Origin: Pseudoxanthomonas gei
GTDB lineage: Bacteria; Pseudomonadota; Gammaproteobacteria; Xanthomonadales; Xanthomonadaceae
DNA: 64,000 nucleotides
NCBI RefSeq assembly: GCF_010119615.1
Contig: NZ_QOVG01000009.1
Span: forward strand, 70,001 to 134,000
Reading direction: 5' to 3'
The stretch's first letter is position 1. Each line of letters begins with the position of its first letter. Both the position numbers and the translations under genes were made by a program. Under the pieces are notes generated by a model, which saw only the letters and a program-made list of their open reading frames with translations, was not told where the DNA came from and searched no databases. This document shows, piece after piece, positions 57,881-64,000 of the stretch.

Positions 57881-58900
57881 TCAGCGGTTCAGTCGTTGCA
57901 GCAGGCGCGCGCGCAGTGCACGCGCCCGGGTTTCATCCAGGGGCGAGAGCATGCGGCGCGCGTTCTCGGGAATATGGCCGGCGGTGGCGTCGTCGGCGGC
58001 GAATACGTAGTGGCGGAACACGTCTTCCCAGGTCGCGCGCTGCTCGGGCGGCAACTCGCGCACGGTCATGATGGCCAGCATCAGCGCGTTCATGGGCGTG
58101 TCCATCCACGCCGGCGTCCGCCGCCACCAGTAATTGACCAGCACGTTGAAGGTTTCCAGCGCCTCCATGTGGTGCCACCACATGCTGGGGATGAACACCG
58201 CATCGCCCGGCTCCAGCTCGGCGACCTGCGCATGCTGCAGCGCTTCGCGAAAACGCGGGAAGCGGTCGTAGTCGGGCGCGGCGAAATCCACCAGGCTGAT
58301 GGCTTGGCCGGCCGGAGTGAAATCCAGCGGGCCGATGTAGAGGTTGGACAATTGCTGCGGCGGGAACAGGGTCACCCGCCGGCGCCCTGCGACCACGCAG
58401 GCCAGGTTGTCGGGCACGTCCTGGTGGGCGGCGATGCGGGTGCGGTTGCCGATCCAGATGCTGGACAGCGCGTCGCGTCCGCCCAGCGCGAAATCATTGT
58501 GCTCGCGGAAGCCCGGCAGCCAGGTGTCGATGGTGGTGGAACCGATGTAGATCGCCGGCGGCCGCGGCTGCGAGGCGTACTTCAACAGAGTAGCCAGGGC
58601 CACGCCCAGCGGCACGTTCTCACGCTTGAAGTTGAAGTCGCTCAGGTCCCCGTTGTAGAAGAAGCGGCCCTGGATTTCGGGAGCACCCACCAGCGCCACC
58701 ACCGGCTGCGCGCCGGGGCGTTCGAAGCCGCGCAGGTAGCTCACTGCGGCCTGCGCCGATTCGTTGCCCGCACGGGTGATCGGCCAGTCAGCGGCGATCC
58801 CGCGCAACACCGCGGGTTCGCTGCCCTGCAGCACCTCCTCCGGCAATGACTGCGGGTCGAGGCCGGTGAGTTCCCTGATTTTCTTACCGATCGGCAGCAT
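57881..58900 (-). CDS. Cupin-8 / JmjC-like Fe(II) oxygenase
   Basis: A 339-residue protein of the cupin_8 (JmjC-like) family. The metal facial triad fits His159 and Asp161 (AAHQDVPDNLACVVAGRRRV) with a distal His at 243/244 (IPSMWWHHMEAL). The N-terminus (LPEEVLQGSEPAVLRGIAAD) matches family openings. It would act as a 2-oxoglutarate-dependent hydroxylase of a protein or small molecule; the target is unknown. Its start overlaps the end of the SapC-like gene by 17 bases, and the halogenase A gene follows after 14 bases, so it is tightly packed in the operon. Confidence 0.9.
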   Translation of the reverse strand: MLPIGKKIRELTGLDPQSLPEEVLQGSEPAVLRGIAADWPITRAGNESAQAAVSYLRGFERPGAQPVVALVGAPEIQGRFFYNGDLSDFNFKRENVPLGVALATLLKYASQPRPPAIYIGSTTIDTWLPGFREHNDFALGGRDALSSIWIGNRTRIAAHQDVPDNLACVVAGRRRVTLFPPQQLSNLYIGPLDFTPAGQAISLVDFAAPDYDRFPRFREALQHAQVAELEPGDAVFIPSMWWHHMEALETFNVLVNYWWRRTPAWMDTPMNALMLAIMTVRELPPEQRATWEDVFRHYVFAADDATAGHIPENARRMLSPLDETRARALRARLLQRLNR

Positions 58901-59591
58901 GTGACCGGTTCATCCGGTCGATCAGGTCGCGGAAGCGCGACACCGACGCGACCACCATGTACACCGGCTCCAGGAAACCGGCCTGGTGCAGGCTCTGCAG
59001 CGCGGCGCCGTCCAGCGCGCGCAGGCGTTCTTCGTTGATCGTGTAGAAGCCGACCATGCGGTTCAGCGAGCCGTCGTCGAGTTCCACGTCCAGCGCGAAC
59101 GATTCCAGCAGCTCATGCTGAAGCAGCGCGTCGACGAAAGCCGGCACGCTGGCCAGTCCTTCATGCAAGGTCAGCAGCACCGAGGTGATGCGGTCCAGGA
59201 AAGGCGTGGTGCCGCCCTGGTCGCGGAACAGCGGCTCGCCCTGGCCGGTATGCATGCGCGGGTTGTCCAGGTCGATGTGGACCATCAGTTCCTCGCCATC
59301 GCGGCCGATCAGGAATGGCTGGCGTTCGATGGCCAGCGGCACGTAGGTGGCATCCCAGCGGTCGTGCTGCAGGAACAGGTTGCGCCCGTCCTGGAATCCG
59401 AACAGTGCGATCGGCTGGAACGCGCCTTCGGCGGTCTTGCGGAACACGATGGGGTAGCAGGCCTGCACATTGCGCAGCTCGGCCGGGAAGGTGAGCGCGA
59501 ACATCACGTCGTCGCCCAGCGCGGCGCGGTGCGCGGTGTCGACGCGGAGGTCCTTGTGGTCGATGTTGTTCAGCAGGACGTGTTGGCTCAT
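58884..59591 (-). CDS. SapC-like protein
   Basis: A 235-residue protein of the SapC family, named after a Campylobacter S-layer-related gene. The conserved middle, IVFRKTAEGAFQPIALFGFQ, then LFLQHDRWDATYVPLAIERQ, and the C-terminal FYTINEERLRALDG match the family. No signal peptide or membrane helix. It always seems to travel with TonB receptors, halogenases and cupin-8 proteins, where its role is unknown. The start at 59591 is taken at MSQHVLLNNIDH, the family N-terminus. It lies 61 bases after halogenase B. Confidence 0.9.
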   Translation of the reverse strand: MSQHVLLNNIDHKDLRVDTAHRAALGDDVMFALTFPAELRNVQACYPIVFRKTAEGAFQPIALFGFQDGRNLFLQHDRWDATYVPLAIERQPFLIGRDGEELMVHIDLDNPRMHTGQGEPLFRDQGGTTPFLDRITSVLLTLHEGLASVPAFVDALLQHELLESFALDVELDDGSLNRMVGFYTINEERLRALDGAALQSLHQAGFLEPVYMVVASVSRFRDLIDRMNRSHAADR

Positions 59592-59652
59592 CGGGTTTCC
59601 AGTTGGGCAATGGGCTGCTGCACGCATGCTACGCGCGGCAGTAATGAGCAGG

Positions 59653-61206
59653 CTAGATGCGTGGCATGCCGTGCGTGCGCACATGGTCGAGCATCTCGCG
59701 ATGTCCAGGCAACGCCGCCAGCATTTTCCGGGTCAGCTCCGCGGCCTCGCGGAAATAGCCTTCGGACATGCGGGCATCATCCATGCGCCGGCGGGTGGGG
59801 CGCGCATCGGGGTGGAAGCCCATGCCATACAGGATGTACTGGTAGCTGGCCGAGGGAAACACTTCCTCCACGCGATGCAGGTCATAGCGCGAGGGCGGCT
59901 GGTGGCGCCACAGTTGCAGCAGGGCCTGCAATCGCTCGGGAATGGTTTCCGGACGACAGTTGTCGCGCCAGTATTCGGTGTCCGTGCGCTTCGTCAGCAC
60001 GTAGTGCAACTTGAGGAAATCGACCACCCGTTCCCAGCGATAGGCGAAGGCCTCGTTGTAGCGGCGCGCCACGAGGTCCATGTCACTGCGCGTGGCCGGC
60101 ATCTGGTCGCTGAGCATGCCGGCGGCCAGCTCGACCATGACCAGGGAGGAAGCTTCCAGCGGTTCCATGAACCCGCTGGACAGGCCGATCGCCAGGCAGT
60201 TGCGGTGCCATGAGGTGCCGCGGTAGCCGGGGCGGATGGTGATCTTCGGCAGCGTGTACACGTCCTGCTCGCGGCCACCGGTTGCAATCACGTACTTGCG
60301 CAGTTCCTCGGCGGCTGCTTCATCGGTGGTGTGGGTGCTGGAATAGACATGGCCCACACCGCGCCGGGTCTGCAGGCCGATGTCCCAGACCCAGCCACTG
60401 CCCTGCGCGGTGGAAATGGTCTGGCATGCGATCGGCCACTCGGGATCCGCGTAAGGCACCTGCAGGGCGATGGCGCGATCATTGAACAGCACGTCCTTCT
60501 GGGACTGCAGGTCGATGCCGTAGTGCTGCCCGATCAGCAGCGCGCGCATGCCGGTGCAGTCGATGAACAGGTCGCCTTCGATGGCGCCATGGTTGCGCGT
60601 CTGCAGCGAGGCAATGTCGCCGCTGTCATGCGCGTTGACTGCGGTCATGTGGTCGGACACATGCCGCACGCCGAGGTTTTCCACGCAGTGTTTGCGCATG
60701 AACACGCCCAGCTTGCCGGCATCCAGGTGGTAGGCGTAGTTGGCCACCGACGCGTATTCGGGGGTGGAGAACTGCTTGGGCGCCTTGCCCGCTTCGCACA
60801 GGTGCGGCTGGAAACTCACCAGTTTGCCGAACGGGACCTGCGGATGCTGCATCCAGCCGGCGACCACGTTGGTTTCCAGGTAGCCCTGTGGCAGCACGAA
60901 CGGATGGTAGTAATAGTCGTCGTCGTGGTCCTGCGTCCAGCGCGCGAACTTGGAGCCCTGCTTGAAGGCGGCGTCGCATTCGCGGATGAAGTCGGTCTCG
61001 GTCACCCCGGTCCTGCGCAGGGTGTCGCGCATGGTCGGCCAGGTGCCTTCGCCAACGCCGATGGTGGCCACGTCGGGCGATTCGATCAGGGTGATCTGCA
61101 GGCCCGTGCCGGTATTGGCCTGGTGATCGGCGGCAAGCACCGCCGCGGTCAGCCAGCCGGCCGAACCGCCGCCCAAGATGACCACGTGTCTGATGGCATC
61201 GCTCAA
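59653..61206 (-). CDS. Flavin-dependent tryptophan halogenase-family enzyme (B)
   Basis: A 517-residue paralogue of halogenase A. The FAD motif GGGSAGW is at 12-18, the catalytic Lys is Lys82 (AAFKQGSKFARW), and Glu348 lies in SGFMEPLEAS. The signature reads WVWDIG at 272-277 where WxWxIP is usual: Trp, Trp and Ile are kept, but Pro is replaced by Gly. A Tyr/Asp-rich insert (HDDDYYYHPFVLPQGYLETN) near 93-112 is absent from A. It starts 114 bases after the receptor gene stop, past a hairpin, and leads the downstream operon. Confidence 0.92.
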   Translation of the reverse strand: MSDAIRHVVILGGGSAGWLTAAVLAADHQANTGTGLQITLIESPDVATIGVGEGTWPTMRDTLRRTGVTETDFIRECDAAFKQGSKFARWTQDHDDDYYYHPFVLPQGYLETNVVAGWMQHPQVPFGKLVSFQPHLCEAGKAPKQFSTPEYASVANYAYHLDAGKLGVFMRKHCVENLGVRHVSDHMTAVNAHDSGDIASLQTRNHGAIEGDLFIDCTGMRALLIGQHYGIDLQSQKDVLFNDRAIALQVPYADPEWPIACQTISTAQGSGWVWDIGLQTRRGVGHVYSSTHTTDEAAAEELRKYVIATGGREQDVYTLPKITIRPGYRGTSWHRNCLAIGLSSGFMEPLEASSLVMVELAAGMLSDQMPATRSDMDLVARRYNEAFAYRWERVVDFLKLHYVLTKRTDTEYWRDNCRPETIPERLQALLQLWRHQPPSRYDLHRVEEVFPSASYQYILYGMGFHPDARPTRRRMDDARMSEGYFREAAELTRKMLAALPGHREMLDHVRTHGMPRI

Positions 61207-61253
61207 TCAATCACCCCCGCGCCGATGTTGGTTCTGCACACATACCACAAGAA

Positions 61254-61278
61254 GAAGCCGCCGGGTTTCGGCGGCTTC
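61254..61278 (-). terminator. Hairpin after TonB receptor gene
   Basis: GAAGCCGCC and GGCGGCTTC pair across a 7-base loop, 42 bases beyond the receptor stop. On the minus strand it runs into TTCTTCTTG, a weak T tract. It may partly terminate receptor transcripts and so lower expression of the downstream enzymes. Confidence 0.65.
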
Positions 61279-61320
61279 CTGAAGGCGCGGCCATGGGCCG
61301 CGCAATCGTTGCAGCTGCCG

Positions 61321-64000
61321 TTATTCGAACTTGTAGCGGAAGCCGAGCATGTAGCGCGGACCGGTCTGGGTGGCGAACAGCAGCTGGTTCTTGTTGCGGC
61401 CGTGGATGCGCTGGGTCTCGTCGGTCAGGTTGATGCCTTCGAACTGGATCGAGAACTGGTCGTTGACCTTGTAGCCGATGCTCAGGTCGAACTGTCCGTA
61501 GGCCTCGGTGTAGTTGGGGTTTGGCCCGATGCCGTCGAACCGGCCCGACAGGAACTCGTCACGCCAGTTGTAGGCCGCTCGGATCTGCCAGGCTCCCTTG
61601 TCGTAGAAGCCCACGAAGTTGGCCGAGTCGCTCAATCCGATCAGGGCGAACTGGTCGCCGATCACGTAGTTGTCGTAATTGAGGTTCGGACTGTCGACGA
61701 TGGTGTAGTTCGCGGCCAGGCCGAAGCCGCTTTCGCCGAAGACATGCTGCAGGTTGATTTCAAAGCCATCAAGCGTCGACGATCCGGTATTGGCGGGTGT
61801 ATTGATGCGGAAGTTCGCCAGTGGATCGCCAGGCTGGCCGACGATGGTGCCGGTGAAGTTGCCGGTGCTGTCCAGCGGCCCCGCCGTAACGCCGGGTTGG
61901 CCGTTGAAATTGCTGAAGATGTAGTTGCGGATGCAGACCACGTCGGCGGTGGGACAGCCGCCGGCCAGCGCGGCGTTCCAGTAGGCACCGCCCACCGGAG
62001 TGTGCAGGTCGAACGGCGTCTCGCCATCGCTGCCGCCCACGTCCACGATCTGGGTGGTGCCGATGTAGTTGTCGATGTTCTTGCGGAAGTAGCCCACCGA
62101 GAAATAGCTGGACTCGCCGTAGTACCACTCGAAGGACAGGTCGAAGTTGTCGGAAACCAGCGGCTCCAGGGCTGGATCGCCCGCCGCGCCGGTGCCGCCG
62201 TCCACGCGCACGATCTGGTCCAGCGTCTGCCCGCCCTGGATGTCCGCCCAGCCCGGCCGGCCGATCGTGCGGCCGTAGCTGCCGCGCAGGATCATGCTGT
62301 CGGTCAGCTCGAGGCTCATGTCGATGTTGGGCAGCCAGTGGTCGTATTCACCCTTGAGGGTGGCGAACGCCGGGTCACCGAAGACCAGGTTCAACTCGTT
62401 CGCCGCGCCCCAGGAGATGGCATTGGCGGTCGGGACCAGCGCCGACGATGTGATCTCGGTCTTCTCGTAACGCACGCCGACCGCCAGGTTGAACGGCATG
62501 CTCCACTGCCAGGAGTTGTTCCACTGCAGGTAGGCGCCCTGCGACTTCTCGGTGGTGCGCAGGTCGCGGCTGAATGCGGCCGGGGCGCGATACCAGTCGT
62601 CGCGACCGGTGAGCTCGGCGGCGCGGTCGCGCAGTCGGTCGAAGTCGAACAACAGGAAGGTGTCGGTGAAGTTGGGGCTGTTGCTGCCGGAGAACGCATC
62701 GAAGTAACGACCCATGTTGTCGGGCGTCCAGATGTCATCGGCATAGTCGGCCGGCGTGCCCACGCCGCCCCAGGTGTCGCGCTGCATGAAACCGTAGGCG
62801 GTGCGGTTGTTGACTTCGGTCGACGAGACCCCGAAGTCCAGGCCGGAATAATCACCCAGTTCAAAGCGACCGCTGATCTGCCCCTGCTCGATTTCCGAAC
62901 GCGTGTAGGCGTTCTGGAACACCGAGCCGCTCACCAGCGCTTGCGAGGGCGCTACCTGCGCCACGCCCGGCGGCAGGGTGATGGTCAGCACCGGGAAATC
63001 GCGGCTGAAATCGGCGGTGGTGGTCGCGCGCACGAAGGCCGAGGCGCCCAGCACGCCTGCCGAGCCGTACGGGCTGTCGGGGCGCGTTTCGGCGGATGAG
63101 TCGTGGTAGTCGAATGCCAGGTCCAGGCGGTCATTGACTTCCCACTCGACGTTGAAGCCAAGCGACTTGTTCTCGTTGACGTTGGCCAGCTTCATGCCGC
63201 CCATCGACACGTCGGAATAGTTCGGATCGCCATTGCCGTTGAAGGTCAGGGCCTCGGAGTAGACGATTGGCGCCGCCACCGGGCCATCGGTCCACGAGCT
63301 GGATGAGGGGCCATAGTTGAACCACACCGACAGCTCGTTGCGCTGCTGCTGGATCTTGTTTTCCGAATAGGTGTAGTCCAGCGTCGCTGTGACCCGGTCG
63401 GTAGGCGCCCACTGCAGGGTGATCTGGCCGTTGGTGCGCTCGCGCTGCACGCCATTGACGCTGTAGTTGAGGTTCTGCGGCACCGAATAGATGTCGGTGG
63501 GGCCGGGACGGTTGATGATGTTCTCCGAACCCGGCGAGCCCGGCTGAGGAATGGTGCCCCAGTTGTTCTCGTCGCCGCGGAAAGGGCGCCAGCCATTGGG
63601 AACGGAGACCTGGCTGTAACCGAAATCGCGCTTCTGGAAGCTGCCGCTCAGGGCGACACCGAATTTTCCGTCGGCGTAGGTCTGGCTGAAGATGCCCGAC
63701 ATTTCACCGGTAAAATCCTCGCCCTGCAGGGAACTGGGCAGGTTGCCATTGGAAGTGTCGTTGACTGCCTTCATGCCTACGCTGATCGTAGGGGCCGACT
63801 CCAGCGGACGCGCGGTCTTGATGTTGATGGTGGCGCCAATCCCGCCGGGGGGCGTCTGCGCGCGACTGGTCTTGTAGACCTCGACGCCGGAGATGGATTC
63901 GGACGCCAGGTTGGCGAAATCAAAGGCCCGCGAGTTGGAGACACCGGCGCCGCCCGCATTGCTGGAGGCCGGCATCTGCCTGCCGTTGAGCAGCACCAGG
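61321..64000 (-). CDS. TonB-dependent receptor, 5' end outside window
   Basis: At least 893 residues of an outer-membrane receptor; the signal peptide, TonB box and start of the plug lie beyond 64000. The visible plug has NLASESISGVEVYKTSRAQT, then PPGGIGATINIKTARPLE. The rest is a beta-barrel with alternating aromatic strands ending YMLGFRYKFE. The mid-sequence resembles the large TonB receptors for saccharide-type substrates in Xanthomonas and Caulobacter, not siderophore receptors. The ligand is not predictable. It lies upstream of halogenase B, and together with SapC and the cupin protein it defines the locus. Confidence 0.93.
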   Translation of the reverse strand, partial: LVLLNGRQMPASSNAGGAGVSNSRAFDFANLASESISGVEVYKTSRAQTPPGGIGATINIKTARPLESAPTISVGMKAVNDTSNGNLPSSLQGEDFTGEMSGIFSQTYADGKFGVALSGSFQKRDFGYSQVSVPNGWRPFRGDENNWGTIPQPGSPGSENIINRPGPTDIYSVPQNLNYSVNGVQRERTNGQITLQWAPTDRVTATLDYTYSENKIQQQRNELSVWFNYGPSSSSWTDGPVAAPIVYSEALTFNGNGDPNYSDVSMGGMKLANVNENKSLGFNVEWEVNDRLDLAFDYHDSSAETRPDSPYGSAGVLGASAFVRATTTADFSRDFPVLTITLPPGVAQVAPSQALVSGSVFQNAYTRSEIEQGQISGRFELGDYSGLDFGVSSTEVNNRTAYGFMQRDTWGGVGTPADYADDIWTPDNMGRYFDAFSGSNSPNFTDTFLLFDFDRLRDRAAELTGRDDWYRAPAAFSRDLRTTEKSQGAYLQWNNSWQWSMPFNLAVGVRYEKTEITSSALVPTANAISWGAANELNLVFGDPAFATLKGEYDHWLPNIDMSLELTDSMILRGSYGRTIGRPGWADIQGGQTLDQIVRVDGGTGAAGDPALEPLVSDNFDLSFEWYYGESSYFSVGYFRKNIDNYIGTTQIVDVGGSDGETPFDLHTPVGGAYWNAALAGGCPTADVVCIRNYIFSNFNGQPGVTAGPLDSTGNFTGTIVGQPGDPLANFRINTPANTGSSTLDGFEINLQHVFGESGFGLAANYTIVDSPNLNYDNYVIGDQFALIGLSDSANFVGFYDKGAWQIRAAYNWRDEFLSGRFDGIGPNPNYTEAYGQFDLSIGYKVNDQFSIQFEGINLTDETQRIHGRNKNQLLFATQTGPRYMLGFRYKFE

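Noticed and set aside
60331-63099. A 922-codon plus-strand frame across halogenase B and the TonB receptor
   Set aside because: Antisense to two well-supported genes, with the Val/Gly/Gln/Arg-rich composition typical of shadow frames.

Overview
The window is a stretch of GC-rich gammaproteobacterial chromosome, most likely from the Xanthomonadaceae (Lysobacteraceae) group that includes Xanthomonas, Stenotrophomonas, Lysobacter and Luteimonas. The evidence is the RpoD N-terminus, the dprA-smg-topA-tsaC and LysM/def-fmt-rsmB gene blocks, the opgD-opgH pair, GTAG-type REP repeats, and a TonB receptor/tryptophan-halogenase/SapC/cupin locus. No identification search could be run, so the genus is left open.

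Layout. 1-2.8 kb is the 3' part of a 23S rRNA gene followed by two tandem 5S rRNA copies, each with its own terminator. 3.5-4.5 kb is rpoH (sigma-32) behind a CIRCE-like palindrome. 4.9-10 kb, minus strand, holds kgtP-like permease and ndh genes (start and stop codons overlap) and priA. The priA upstream region carries a palindrome of two perfect DnaA boxes. 10.4-17 kb holds a membrane protein with a DUF3106 partner, a DUF4286 protein, a MATE exporter, sppA, a small lipoprotein and an SDR. 17-30 kb is housekeeping: two DUF4124 proteins, tsaC, topA with a histone-like tail, two GYF-domain membrane proteins (one a GYF/pilin chimera), smg, dprA and a LysM protein. The divergent def-fmt-rsmB block follows. 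29.7-37.5 kb is envelope biosynthesis: four glycosyl or glycerophosphate transferases, a YdbS/YdbT-like PH-domain pair, an LpxL-like acyltransferase and a small membrane protein. 37.6-43.6 kb has dtd, rpoD and the osmoregulated periplasmic glucan genes opgD-opgH.

The accessory part starts at tRNA-Ile(CAU) (43.7 kb). It is followed by decayed sequence with a probable integrase remnant, a truncated-looking gene, a hypothetical gene, a soluble histidine kinase, a Pro-rich mini-protein, several families of inverted repeats, and a dehydrogenase/FMN-reductase pair. At 49.4-53.3 kb is a two-gene unit that I cannot assign to any characterised system: a 939-aa protein with a long charged central region, followed after 3 bases by a 353-aa protein with a His-Gly...Cys pattern like clan CD (caspase-like) peptidases. 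This is the best candidate here for an undescribed system.

54.7-64 kb is a minus-strand locus. In transcription order it reads TonB-dependent receptor (cut by the window edge), flavin-dependent halogenase, SapC-like protein, JmjC/cupin-8 protein, second halogenase, cation:proton antiporter. Such loci recur next to nutrient-uptake receptors in Xanthomonadales and Caulobacterales. The natural substrate is unknown, and the tight packing suggests one transcriptional programme.
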